DNA from: Microplitis mediator
Taxonomy: Eukaryota; Arthropoda; Insecta; Hymenoptera; Braconidae
NCBI RefSeq assembly: GCF_029852145.1
Contig: NC_079975.1
Coordinates: 7,626,001 to 7,690,000 of the forward strand
DNA length: 64,000 nt
Direction of reading: 5' to 3'
The notes under the pieces: generated by a model
The model's input: the letters and a program-made list of their open reading frames with translations, nothing else
Told to the model about the DNA's origin: nothing
Database searches by the model: none
Part shown: positions 13,155-25,800 of the stretch, in pieces
Layout: every line of letters starts with the position of its first letter
Numbering within the stretch: position 1 is the stretch's first letter
Program-made: the position numbers and the translations under genes

Positions 13155-16100
13155 TTAACACATGAACTTTTTAATCTCTAAATCCTCCCAAGTTGGATGT
13201 GTAGGATACGTGAATAATCGTTCCATATTAGTTGCATATACTGTATGATTATTAACCAAATTTTTATAAATCTGAAAGTATAATTTTATTATCACAGTGT
13301 TTTTAAAACGATCATTAAAAAGAAAGAAAAAATGTATACTAAACCTTTAGTGTTTGCAATAAATCGTTAACACTGACGGGAGGTAAAGCTGGTGATAATA
13401 CTGGTGTTGAACAAGCCATAGCAAAAGCGGTTGCTTGTTCCATTTCATCGACTGTCTGCTTTACTGCTGGTACTTGTCCATCGGGTTCAATTATGTCCGT
13501 TGTCTTACTGTAGAATAAAAATTAAACAGATGACATTAATATTATTTTTAAATAAATAATTATATTGTTAAGATCATACTCTTGCTTGTGTGTACGTAAA
13601 TATGAAAACAATTTTGTTTTATAGTATCGAATTTTTCTTGAGTTGTTGAAAGAAATTCGTGTACGAAAAGTTTTGAAAAATTATTTTTACTTAGCTCTTA
13701 ATTTTTTTATTTTATAATTAAATTATGGAAAAGAAATCTGAAAATTTTGAACTCTTCCAGCTTAAAAAAATATTTTGAGATTTAGCTTTGATTTAATTTT
13801 GACGCAAATTTGTTGAGCGGCTTACGAGTGATGCAACAAACAAAAAAAAAATTTTTATTTTTATTTTTCAAAAAACTTGGAAACTACTCAGCCGATAGAT
13901 TTCAAAACCTACTCAATTTAAAGATATCGTCGACCAAAAATTAGTCTACATACTCACGCGCGGACACCCACCTGAAAATATTCAGGGTTTTGAAACGTCA
14001 AGATCTAATGAAAACTTAATTTTTGGAAGTCGAACCGAAACCAATAACTTCTATTTTTTTTTAACTTTTAAATTTTCATAGCGGGAAGTTCAAAATATTT
14101 TTGAATTAGAAGAATTTACTTCAGAGTATTTTCAAGAAATTTAAAAACATTTTAAATGTTTTCGGGTTTTTTCAGACAGCAGAAGTTCTAGGATTGGGTC
14201 ACCGGTTTTTAAAATATTTTTCTATGTACCTAAAATGAATACCACGAGGTATAAACATTGTATTTCTTTTCCATGAACTCGGTACTGGTTCTCCTATATT
14301 ATAAATAAAACTTTTCTGATGAACAGCAAATCCTTTTCTTTTTGTAAGTACAGCTGTAATAATATTTTTAAGAAATATTTGTGTCGCAGCAATTATTATA
14401 TGAGCGGTATTTTCATCAGCACTATCCATATTGTTTTCCCAAGCAGCTAACATTAATCTTGCTAATACAAATGTTCTATCAGGTAACAATAATTCTTGGG
14501 CACTAGATCTGTTAGCACCAATGGGTTCATCACCTACTGGAGATGACATTTGACTCAACACATCGACGTACATATCTGCGGGCTAAAAATATAAATGTTG
14601 TAATATAATTTTATTTTTTAACTGACATCACAATGCAATGTCATTAAATAATTAATGAATAAATACTAACTTCGAAATTAGATCTGTCAGTTTTATATTT
14701 TCTCTTTAATTTTAATCGTTTTTCTTTTAATATTTTGTCTTTGTCTGTATGAACATGGGTATTATTAGCTTTCATCGGCCTTAGAGGTGTTGCAGTAGCA
14801 AGCCCTCGTACTTTATTAAATAAACACAGAAGAAATTCATTATGTAAATGAATCTGTTCATCTGTCATAATATTTCTGGCTTCACAATCAAATTCTTCTT
14901 TGGAACTCTGCAATAATTAAATTTATAATTTTTATTATAAAAGAAAATAAATGTCTTACATTATGTTTATTTATATGAGTGTGAATGTAATTTACAATTG
15001 GCAATTTTTTAAATTCTAGATTAAAATTGCTCAAGTAGCACAGAGACAACTTTAAGATGTCTTTTAAAGGATAAGACAAATTTTTGTTGTCTCAAAGTCA
15101 CCTTTTTTGGTTTAAATACGACATGGAAATGTTGGTTCCAGAGACAGAGAAGAGTTGTGTTGTTTTTCCTGTCTTATTTCAATTAAAAAGTCATTTAGAT
15201 GATTTATTTTACCACTATTTGTGATTGACTTTTTGTCGTCACTTGTGTTAAGTCTTTTAAGTAGATATTTTTTCGATGACATAAATTTCTGATCGTTTTG
15301 TCAACATCCCAGATTAAGAAAAATGATTTGAAATTATTCTAAACAATTCGAATTGACTAATATATAGATATACATTTAGCATGGATTAAATCATTTTTCT
15401 TAATAAGGGATGTTGGTGCATTATTGATATGTCAAAAAACTGATATCTTATAGATGCCACAAAGGCAAGTGTGCTACAATGGGTAGGGATGTGCAAATCC
15501 GTCCATATAATGATTTGAATTTCTTTGAATTTGTAATCCAAGTAGCACACTTGGGGCGTCTTCAGAAATACACTCTAGAGATGAAAAATTACTTTTCCAG
15601 GGGATTAGAACCTTTGTAATGTCGAATTATTCCTTTAATTTGACGACCAGAGGATATTTCTAAACGCAGGGGTTGAATACTTCTCTTCCAGAGTGTATTT
15701 CTGAACATGCCCTTGACTTTATGACATCTATAAGTTATCAGTTTTTTGACATTTCAATAAGGCACCAAAATGATGGCAAAACGATCAGAAATTTATGTCA
15801 CCGAAAAAATATCTGGTTAGAAGACTTGACACAAGTGACGGCAAAAAGTAAATTACAAATAATTGTCAAATAAGTCATCATCTAAACGATTTTTAAATTT
15901 AAATGACTTTTTTAAGACGGGAAAAAGAATACAAATTTTCTATGACCACTAGGACCAACATCGTACGTCTTATTTATCTAAAAAAACTTGACTGAGATAA
16001 AAAAAAATTTGTTTTATCCTTGCAAAAGACATCTTGAAGTTGACTCTGTGCTACTTGGGTATTTGTAACATTTCAAATTACTCGATTCAATTTATTTATT

Positions 16101-16408
16101 TGATACTACAAGCAGCAGACGTCAGACAATTTTATAAATTTATAAACAAGTAACTTGTCAGTAAAATAAAATTTTTTAAATGTCATTTTCATTTTATTAA
16201 CTAATTAAAATTATAACTTTACCTTCATTTGAAACCATAATTTCATTTTTTCAAAATATCTGTAATAAATAAATTTTGATATTTATCAAATTTTTATATT
16301 CAAATTATAGATAACCTTATTAGCAATTAATACTTACACTTTGGCATTGTCACCGAGAGAATTTGTAAGATTTTTTCTAGCAAGATTTAAATCTCTTGAA
16401 GCCGCCAT
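13155..16408 (-). CDS. TADA1: Transcriptional adapter 1 (SAGA complex subunit)
   Basis: Exons in transcript order: 16338-16408, 16223-16259, 14671-14907, 14230-14582, 13345-13507, 13155-13271, all with consistent phases, giving 325 residues (human TADA1 has 335). The N-terminus MAASRDLNLARKNLTNSLGD followed by a 37-base exon (YFEKMKLWFQMK) matches the family start. Exon 3 has the SKEEFDCEARNIM and HNEFLLCLF blocks, exon 4 has ATQIFLKNIITAVLTKRKGF, and the C-terminal exons have PALPPVSVNDLLQTLK and NNHTVYATNMERLF. TADA1 is a structural histone-fold subunit of the SAGA histone acetyltransferase coactivator in the nucleus (family knowledge). Exon 4 is taken to end at the AG|GTACAT donor (14230), since only that junction keeps the next exon open. 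Intron 2 carries a cluster of nested inverted-repeat elements. Confidence 0.93.
13800..14110. repeat. Dispersed intronic repeat ending in GCGGGAAGTT
   Basis: This part of TADA1 intron 4 shares its shape and end (AAATTTTCATAGCGGGAAGTT) with stretches at about 3620-3810 and 36340-36680, and more weakly with GAATTTCCCGCTG near 7258 and 7390. Common elements are phrases like AACTACTCAGCCGATAGAT and AACTTTTAAATTTTCAT. Edges are not clear and the family is not recognised. Confidence 0.45.
15031..16060. repeat. Two CCCAAGTAGCACA-family elements in TADA1 intron 2
   Basis: A plus-oriented copy (about 15031-15480) begins AAGTAGCACAGAGACAACTT, runs through TTTCTGATCGTTTTGTCAAC and TATCTTATAGATGCCACAAA, and ends near GGCAAGTGTGCTACA. 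A minus-oriented copy (about 15538-16060) follows, starting CCAAGTAGCACACTTGG and ending TGTGCTACTTGG. The two face each other and form a long inverted repeat. Other copies: 35611-35985, 36022-36292, 39336-39996, 61233-61802 and 61803-62533. The short terminal inverted repeats and lack of coding capacity fit non-autonomous DNA transposons. Confidence 0.75.
15562..15704. repeat. Small MITE nested in the TADA1-intron element
   Basis: Terminal inverted repeats TCAGAAATACACTCTAGAGA and TCTTCCAGAGTGTATTTCTGA bracket about 143 bases inside the minus-oriented CCCAAGTAGCACA-family copy. Other copies of the host element lack this block, so it is a secondary insertion. Confidence 0.7.
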
Positions 16409-16761
16409 TTTTATTATTATTTATAAACAATTTACATTTATTTATCTATTGTTTAATAATTTTACTGTTTATTTTCGGAGTGTACGGTACAGTACACACC
16501 AGGGTATGGACACTTCATGCTCCCCTCCACTCCTTATTCAAACAGTTTGGACCAGAGAGATACCACGATAATAATGCAAAAGTACATCAAAAAAAATATT
16601 TTTTAGTGGCATCACTGATGTGACCCAGCACTCCCTGGTGCCTTTTTCGTAAATTAAATATTTAAAACGCATAACCGTATTAGAAAAACCTCATTGTGTA
16701 TAAAGAAAACGTTTTCTGCAAAATTGAAATAAAAAAAATTGTGTTTAAAATAATAAAAAGA
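16409..16761. promoter_or_regulatory. Divergent TADA1/THAP spacer, likely bidirectional promoter
   Basis: Only 353 bases separate the two start codons. The middle is less AT-rich (about 16465-16560) and holds a near palindrome GTGTACGGTACAGTACAC at about 16478-16495. Assignment as a shared promoter is inferred from gene orientation. Confidence 0.45.
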
Positions 16762-18414
16762 ATGACCCGAAATTGTGCAGTGAAATCTTGTGGTCATCGA
16801 CAAGGTAGCAAAGTAAAACACGGTTGTACATTTTCAAAATTTCCCAACAATATAGACAGGTAAGCTAACCTTAAAATTTGGTTTTCATGTTTTTAAAATT
16901 GAAATAATTGTTTTCTTTGAATAATTTTAATACCTTATGATAGTAAATAAATAAATTCTCTGAGTTGTTCATCTTCTAGTTATCCTCATGATATCATTTA
17001 AATAATCATATTGCAGATGTCGGAGATGGCTTCAAGCTTTGGGAGACCACGATCTTCTGGGTTTACCTTTCGAAATTTTATCCAAAGATCGATTTGTATG
17101 TAGTTGTCATTTTAATGATGACGACTACAACATCACCAAAAACAAAAAACAAATCAAACCAGCGGCAATTCCCATCAAGTTTTCAAATATCGTTGTACCA
17201 TTGACTGACCAAGAAATTCTGGAATTTCCTCCCAGTAGTGGACAAATAATTCCGAGCATACGTAAATATACAATTTTTTAAATAATCAATGATAATATAT
17301 ATTTAAAAATTCGTACCAATCATCGTTATAAGTATAGAAAATGAGCAAATAATTTTGATGTTGCAGGGATTGAAATACCAACTTCTGAAATGTCTAGTCT
17401 GATACAGCCAAAGAAGTATGGAGTATTAAACTCAATTTTTAAAAAAAACTACGAGTGTAAAATATTGGAAGAACTAGATCCTGTTGCAAACGAGATACCA
17501 ACGTCGATTGCTTGTGATACTGCTGATTTACAGGATCAGATTATGCCAATGGACTCATCAACTGATAATGATTCTTCGTCACGAACATTATCAGTACTGT
17601 CGCCATTAAATTCAGAAAGTTTAAATCAACGAGAAAATTGTTCGATTGACAAATCGATTGCATGCTTGAAACGCCGACGGCATTCTTTGTATGAGCTATC
17701 GACTTCTACGGAACATGAGGCAATTGATATGGTAATTGCAAACTATTGAGCATTTATTTTAGAATTTTTATAACCAGAAATAACTTTTTTTTTTAATGTT
17801 GTAGATTTCGAACAAAGAAAATTTTGAACTACGCACATCTTCAGATGATTTGAATCACAGACTCCAGTACCCGTCGGGTAAGAATCTTATATATTCTATT
17901 AATTTTGCGAAAAAGCATGTCATGAAACGGCTTGGTTCCTTCTTCTTTAATGTTCACGATCAGCATCAACTTTTTGTTTTATTATACTCACAAGAAAAAA
18001 TACTGGGGTTAAAAAGTAATGGATTGAAAAAACATGAAAATGTATAGGATCAGAGCAGATTTGTTTGTGTGTGTGTGTGTGTGTTTTTTTTTTTAAATAT
18101 TGTTCATGGGAAGCAATACAACATCTACGTTCTTACTTTTTTTTGAAAAACTGTTTTGCAAAGCAATTCTAATACTTCTTTCTATGGAAAATATAATATT
18201 GTAATCATTAATACTTTCAGAAAGTACCATTGGCAAAAAGAAAATCACTACTATTCAGGGACAAATAAATAACTTGAAAAAGATAGTAGTGCCTCGTCAG
18301 CAATGGTTATTATTTAAAAAAATCAATCAAACACTAAATAACTTGAAAGCACCAGTAGCACAGGAGCTATTGGCACAAGTTGATATGATTTTAACAAGTT
18401 ATAAAAAAATCTGA
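16762..18414 (+). CDS. THAP-domain zinc-finger protein, uncharacterised
   Basis: Exons 16762-16859, 17017-17261, 17367-17731, 17805-17877 and 18221-18414 join in phase to 324 residues ending in a TGA. The first 90 residues are a THAP domain: Cys5 and Cys10 (NCAVKSC), Trp37 (RRWLQAL), Cys61-x2-His64 (FVCSCHF), and an AAIPIKF segment that matches the AVPTIF-like box. THAP domains are C2CH zinc fingers that bind DNA in a sequence-specific way; many come from P-element-like transposases. The middle (residues 115-260) is Ser/Asp/Asn-rich with no recognised domain. The last exon (IGKKKITTIQGQINNLKKIV onwards) looks like a helical or coiled-coil tail. There is no transposase domain, so it is likely a host regulator; its target is unknown. 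It is divergent from TADA1. Confidence 0.85.
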
Positions 18415-18535
18415 TAATATAAGATCTCATCTTTTATCAGGAAATAAAAATATGTCGCTGGAATGGTGAGGCGATCAATTAACATTTATAAAAAAAGAAC
18501 ATTGGGGATGTAAAAAAAATCAATATGATTTTCAA

Positions 18536-18976
18536 ATGAAACAGCCAAATAACCATGAGAGAAGAAGACCAGAGAAATGGTGCATAAATCAACTTACTTG
18601 TCCACTCTACAAGTTCACAAAGACTTCAGAAGGTTGCGAGGACTATTGGAAGGATAAATCTGGTGAAAGCTGGGTGAAAGAAGTGTGGGCCAGATTAAGA
18701 TGTGGCAATATTGACCGTTGCTTCAAGAAAGGATTCAAAGACTGGAGCTATCGTATCTGCAATAGTCAGCAGGAAACACTTGCTCATCTTTTAACTTGTA
18801 GAGAAGTCAGAAACTTATGCAGTGAAAAAACAGCGCAAGCAATCCAGTCATTGACAGATAATAAATATGAGGCGGATCTAGACTTCTTAGTTAAGGAACT
18901 TTTAAGAGGTCCGCTAGTACGAGAAGTGTGCAGCCTGATCGCAGCAATCGAGAGAGCCGGAAAAAGAGAAGAGTAA
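18536..18976 (+). pseudogene. Non-LTR retrotransposon C-terminal remnant
   Basis: A 146-residue open frame contains WVKEVWARLRCGNIDRC, GFKDWSYRICNSQQETLAHL and LTCREVRNLC. The spaced Cys-x2-Cys...His-x4-Cys pattern (CFKKGF, RICNS, HLLTC) is typical of the zinc-knuckle-like tail of Jockey/R1-type LINE reverse transcriptases. No endonuclease or reverse-transcriptase core is present upstream, so it is a 5'-truncated copy, as expected of LINE insertions. It lies 120 bases past the THAP stop, and the following 240 bases may be its 3' tail. Which LINE clade it belongs to is not settled. Confidence 0.65.
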
Positions 18977-19817
18977 ACAGACGCAGTGCAATAAATACTA
19001 AAATGAAATATATATTTATATGAATGTAGATTCTGAAGTTACTTATATGATTTTATTATGAATGTAAAACCGTTCCCTAGTCATATATAAGTATTAAAGT
19101 AAATAGTTAAACTAATTCATGTATAACAAAGTAATATAAAGGGACTTTTGGGATGGGGAATGTAAAATAGTGAAAAACTGTACAACTTGAACTAATTGAA
19201 ATAAATATTTAAAAAATAACAATTTAATCATTTCATAATTATGTTAAATTTATTTCTACGTCATCATGACAATAAATAGAAATTATAAAAAATATCCGGA
19301 ATTAATTATTAATTAGTATTCATTTTCATCAATTTGTCATAAAGTAAAATATTTAAAAAAAAAAAAAAAATCTTACGGTTTTCAAATTTTTGAATTATAC
19401 CACTTCTGCTTAGTTACGAAGTATTAAAAATATAATTAAAATGAAAGTGAAAATTTATTATATTGGTTTTAGTACTTTATTAATATTAATATTCAATAAT
19501 TAATAAGTTTATATGGTACATATATTTATTTGTAAACGCTATTGATTAATTTCCATGATTTTTAATAATGAGATATCTCATGTATATTATATAAACATTT
19601 ATGAATCAATTAATTTATTTTTTAATAACATTTAATTCGAATTTAATACATTTTTTTGTTTATTTTCACTTCTTATTTTCTACAAAGATATTTATTTTAC
19701 TTTCTTTTAATAGTAATTCTTAAAAAAAACAATAAGAAAAAACATAATTGAAATATGTTTTTAAATAAAAAATTTTTTGATACAATTGAATGATAATTAT
19801 ATATATATTCCTACTGT
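18977..19817. other. AT-rich spacer after the retroelement remnant
   Basis: No exon is seen. The first part probably contains the untranslated tail of the LINE copy; the remainder is very AT-rich and must include the 3' UTR of the AP-1/2 beta gene on the minus strand. Confidence 0.4.
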
Positions 19818-22800
19818 TTATGAATGTAAAATAGCATTGTATGACTGGAAAACTCCTCCTGCTACTTCTACAGAACGTGATTTTAATGAAAGCTGAAAAA
19901 GTATATAAAAAACATATATTTTTGTTTTACAATATAAAATATATTAATTAAGGTAATTTTCAGACAGTGCCCTCCCCCCACTTTTTTGAAAATTTGGAAA
20001 TTTTATTAGTTAATTAAAAAAAACTAAAGCATTAATCAAAAAAAGGACAACGGCCATTGTAAAAAATTGGGAGTGAATTCGGAGTGAGTACGGATTTTAA
20101 TTCAATCCGAATTCACTCGGAGTTCCGGAGTTTAGAAAAAAATTACTCCGCATACGGAGTAAATAAGGAGTTTGTTTTTTCAGCGGTGTAATTTCGGAGT
20201 GATCTGGATTTAATTTCAATCCTCATTCACTCCGATTCATATTTTTAAAAAGTAGGGAACACTGTCTGAGAATGCCCTTAAGAAAATATAATAAAATAAA
20301 AATATCTTACAGTGACATCAGGATTTCCAGGCTGAATTTTTAATTCAATTAACACCCAAACGTTGTTCGTTAATTTAAGAGATTGATAAAGCATATCTTG
20401 TCCTTCAACGTTTCTTTTAGCAATAGTAAATACATTACTTTGCTGCATTTTCTGTACAACTTGATCCGCTGTTAGTAAAACTCCGTTAAGTGTATACTGA
20501 ACCTATAAAAATATTAATTTGTATTTATTCAATCGTAATAAAAAACAAATCTAATCAACTTCCGGGTCACGGTAAATTACTAGGTCACAAATTAAAAAGA
20601 AAATGTTAAAAAATGAACCTCATTTTGAGCTGGAATGTCTTTCCACGTAGATAAGAATACTCGTTTGTCCAATTGCCCGTCCTCGGTGAAATAAACGTGC
20701 ATTGGAACGAGACAAGCGAAATAAAATACATCAATATTATTTTTAATAGCGACTTGAAGATTATTCAATGGATCCATACGCTGAACTGCACCAGTTGTTG
20801 TGAGTATTACGTTTACTTCAACACTTGAACCAGGTCCCAAAGGAGCCGGTACTTGTAGAGGTGCAGATAAAGTTAAACCGAAACTATTTTTGTTCAATTG
20901 AATAGCGAAACCACCCATCGCTTGCATAGCTTTATTCGTGAACGTCATGTCCATACTAATTTGTCCATTTCTGTTAAAAAAAAAAAATGTTATTACATTT
21001 ATTTTATGATATTAATTTATTATTTTTTTTAATATAAATTTTTATTCAACTTATAAATTATCAGTTTCATTTTTTTATTTTTTATTTTCAGTTTAATATT
21101 TTTTTTTAATATCCCGCCTTTTCGTCTTAGAAGTCGCTCTTTTTTCAAATTTCAAACCTATACTGATACACTAGTGATGCTGCCAGCAGTTGGAGAGAAA
21201 AAATGGAAATAATAATAAAAGTAAAAATAAAAATGGCAGCTAAATTTTTCGTGAATAATCAGTTTTACGTTTTTAATTAATTACAATTGTTGCATACTGG
21301 AAAATCCAGGTTTACGAAAAATTACCAGGTGGGTGGCGTTAGGGTGTCAATCGACCCCAGGTGCACCCGTTGCTGAGCTCTCTCTAATTTTTATGTATTT
21401 TGTAAGGTTCAAGAATTAAAATAAACTATTCTAATTATAAGAATGTGAATATATTTTAAAAATTGAAAATTTGATTAGAGCCAGTCGGTCTCCGGACGTA
21501 CGTCCGGGGCCTAAGATGTTCATCGGCTGACTGGTTGCTCTGGGTTTTCATCCAGAGTACAATGAAATATAAAAATTAATTATTGCGACGTCGCATCTCA
21601 GGTTACTCTGGTGAACACCATCGTAGCCCGAGTCTCATGCATCGTCAACAAAGTAACGATTTATTGATTTATTTATCATTATAAGAAGTGTCAATCCATT
21701 TATTCGCCTACTGTGGCGAATAAATAATTCGAGCCCTCGAAAAAAAAATTCTTAAAAGTTTTATTTAAAGATAATTAAAGCCAGAACGTAACACAATTAA
21801 ATTAAAAAGATTTAGTTAGTGATTTTCCATAGGGTTCTTGTGATAAAAAATCCAAAGATAAAAAAAAAGTTAGGCCGATTAATTGTGTCTATCGAGAGTT
21901 ATCGCGTTTACGAAGTTTCATACGTAACAATTGACAGCACTGGTTTCTTGAGTTAAAATAATTTATTTTAAACTGATAAAATAACGAACCGACTTAATGT
22001 TGGGTTCAAATTGTTCATAATAAATTCTCTATATGCTAGTATACAATTTTACCTACTTTCGCGTAATCAAAAGAGTGTAGAAATATTTTTGTGTAAGTAA
22101 AATAGTCAGAAGAAAAGCACTTCCGCACTGGAGGTATGCAAAATATAAAACTTACTTCCTTGAAAAAGTACCCCAAATATCGAACCCTTTTCCTTTTTCA
22201 GCTGGAAGCCAATTAACTTTTGGAGGTACATAGGAAGTGGGTGCTTGATTAAATCCAAATATATCACCAAGAAGACCTGTCGTTGTTTGAGAAACAATTG
22301 GTGCTGAAGTATCTGTTCCACTGAGTATTCCATCTAAACCATCTCCCAAAAGATCTAAACCTGTGGACGCTGCTGGTGCTGGTGGAACAATTGGCGGTCC
22401 GCCTAAAAACAATTCGTCAGTTAAAAGTTTCAAATATTTGTTTTAAAATAAAAAATAAAAAATACAAACCAATATCCATACTGAGAAGATCTCCAATCAG
22501 AGAATCTTGAGCTGGAATAACTTGAGCTGCTGGTTGACTTCTGGCAGCTTCATCATTTGAATTATTTCTAGCTGGCAATGATTTTCTAGCACCAGCTGAT
22601 CTTCCCTCAACAAAAGCACTAGGTGGCTTGTGATAAACTGATGCAAGACTTGAAATATGACAGATAAGTTCATCAAGTAGAGTCGGTTCTAATAAATCTG
22701 TTTCCTCAGAAATCAACGGTTTCTCTGCCAAAACAACTTCTTTAGCAGCTGCTGGATCTGTGCTCAATAATCGCCAGTAAATAAATCCACGATCACGAAG

Positions 22801-25800
22801 ATCTGGATTATCGGAGTCTTGGGTCGCAAGACTCAAAACTTGCTGCACTAATTCTTGTGTATCAGTTGGACGTTTTAGGAAAAGTTTTACAATAGCAGTA
22901 AGAAGCTGCAGCTGTACTTGAGTATTTTCATCATGGAAACCTTCTAAGAAACTTTCTAACAATTCATCGGCGTTGTCAATACGCTCAGCATACTCTCCAA
23001 TAATCCAGATCATTGATGCACGGGCTTCTGGTTCATCCAAAGTATCAAGATTTTCACAGAGAGTTGAAATTATACTCTCATATTTGTTTGGGTATTTACG
23101 GAAAATATCTTTTATAACGACAATGGCTTCTTGAACGACGTAATTTACCTAAAATATGAATTTTAGTTTAGAACTCAGGTAAGAATACGACCCACTGTGC
23201 GCTCCGGAAATTAAAATTTTGTAAAAAAAGTAAATAATAATAAAACTACGACTTGAATCAATTTTTAAATATTCTGTTATAATTTTTTTGAAAACTGGAA
23301 TTTCTTAAAAAAAAATAAAAAATTTTCAAAACTCCCAATTAAATAAAAGAAAAAAATTTCTAATGATCCAGTAGTTTTTTTTATGATCCTGAAGTTAGCA
23401 GACAAAAACTTTCGGATTTTTTTATCAACAATTTAATTTAAAAAAAAAAAAAAAAAAATATGCACATGTAGAAAATTAAAAAAACTGTAAGTGCAATTTT
23501 TCAAAAAAATTTTTTTTTTGTAATTTGTCGTTTTTAGAAAAATTTAAAAGTTATCAGACGTCAGCTAATTTCAGTATCATTTTTTTTTTTTTTTGACTTT
23601 TTTTCCAAAATCCTCGTTTTTTAAACGCATGCACTGGAATAAATCCGTATGTTATTTATTAAAATATAAATAATTAAAAAAATTACTTTAGTTTGAATTA
23701 AATCTAAAAGTGTAGACACGCATCTTTCAGCAGATGGTTCAACTTTAATAGCGCATCTTCCGATAGCTCTGACAGCTTTTCTCACAAAATCAACATCAAC
23801 TTCAGTAGCATACTCTTTTAATTCGGATAAAACTTGTGCAATATTAGCTTGAGACGCTAATCTAATCATGATATCTAATTTTTCTAATTTAACGTAAATT
23901 GGATCGTTGTATTTAACAAAAAATACTTTCATCTCATGTTTTAAAATATCTGGCCGCTTTTGTACAATCAAATTAATATTTCTCAAAGCCACGTACTGAA
24001 CTTCCGGCTCGGAACTAAGAAGAGTTACTAGTGGAGGTGCTAATTTTTTAGTCAGAGTGCCAACGAAATCTGATTCTGATTGTAACATTTCCATGAGCTT
24101 CATCAGAACCTGAAAATAATTTTGTTTTTTAAATTTATAACAATTCAATAGTAATTATAATATTGAAAAAAATAAATATGTGAAACCTTGACCGCTGATA
24201 AGACAACTGCAGCATTAGCGTGAGCTAAACGTGGAGTAATTCTTTCACAAATACTTTGAGCTTCACGATCATCTTTAGGTGAATAATTAGCTAGAGAATC
24301 TAAAATAAAAACTTGTCCCCACTCAGTACATTCATTAAGAGCAGTCAGCAATTTGTTTATTGTCTGTGCATTCATTTCAACAAGTGGTCCACTGGGACTT
24401 GATTCATTTATCTCAGACAATGCAGCGACAGCATTTGCTACGACCTTTTTATATAAAAAATTTAAAAAATGATAAAACAAATAAATTATATTTAAGGGGG
24501 AAAAGGGTCGGAGATACAAAAAAAAGAGGATATTTTTGTGATTTTTTTTCAGAGTACCTTCTTTATTAAAATTCTTAAAATTTGTGACATTATTAAGTAT
24601 CATTTCAAGAATATTCTGCTAAATTTTCATAAAAAAATATTGAAAAATAAGCCAGTGGTAGTGGGGAGAGACGAGTCACCTCGGAATAGTCTCCATGCCG
24701 TAGGCAGGATAACTCATGACTGCTTCATTCGAAATCAAAAAACCAAAAAGATTTCTTTAGTACATAAGTTTATCTTGGATTTGAATGAAGAAATAAACAA
24801 AATATTCATTTTTGAATTTTTGGTAAAAGTGCAATCAAAAAACTCTGATTTTTACCAAAAATTGCTCTTTTTGTTTAATTAAAAAATAAGTAGTAATTGA
24901 AAAAAAAATCCTTCGTTCAGATGTAAGATAAACTTATGTACTAAAGAAATCTTTTTGGTTTTTTGATTTCAAATGAAGCAGTCATGAGTTATCCTGCCTA
25001 CGGCATGGAGACTTTGTTTTTAAGGCGACTCGTCTCTCCCTACTACCACTGGCTTATTTTTCAATATTTTTTCATGAAAATTTAGCAGAATATTCTTGAA
25101 ACGATGCTTGATAATGTCATTAATTTTAAGAATTTTAATAAAGAAGGTACTCTGAAAAAAAAAATCACAACAATATCCTCTTTTTTTTGTATCTTAGACC
25201 CTTTTCTTTAATCAACGAATAAGAAATGAAAATTAATAAAATAAATTTACTGAAAAAAAAAAATAAAACAATACCATTGGATTACTATCTGATAAAAGAT
25301 CTTTCAACTGATCCAAAAATCCTTGATCTTCAACTAATCCAGCATTAATATCGTACAATTTAGCAACACAAACAGCTGCTGTTTTTCTTACATACGGATC
25401 CTCATCCCTCAGACATTTTCTCAATGGCTCACAAAGATATTCTGTTATTTTGTCAACACGAATACATCCCATTGTTCGTACAGCCAAGGCACGAATCAGT
25501 GGATTTGGATCCTCACAGTCCTGCGCAAAAAATCGGGCAAGCCAGGGATTCAAGTCCAGTCATAATAAAAAAAAAACTAACTACATATTTTATATAAACT
25601 AAGAATGACCTAACAAAAATATTTTTTATTTGTCTTCTATTATTACTTTTTTTTCTATTAGTATGATTTTTTATTTAATACTTTTTTTTTATTTTTTTAA
25701 CGAGATATAAAGTTTGGTATGGTACCTTTGTCATCGGAGATGTTGCTAGCTCCTTTTAGCGTGTCAGAACGAAAAAGGTCAAATTGGTCACCGTCACCAT

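Noticed and set aside
21480..21560. Possible tRNA or structured RNA around CGGACGTACGTCCG
   Set aside because: No cloverleaf with T-loop and A/B-box sequences could be fitted; only a palindrome is supported.
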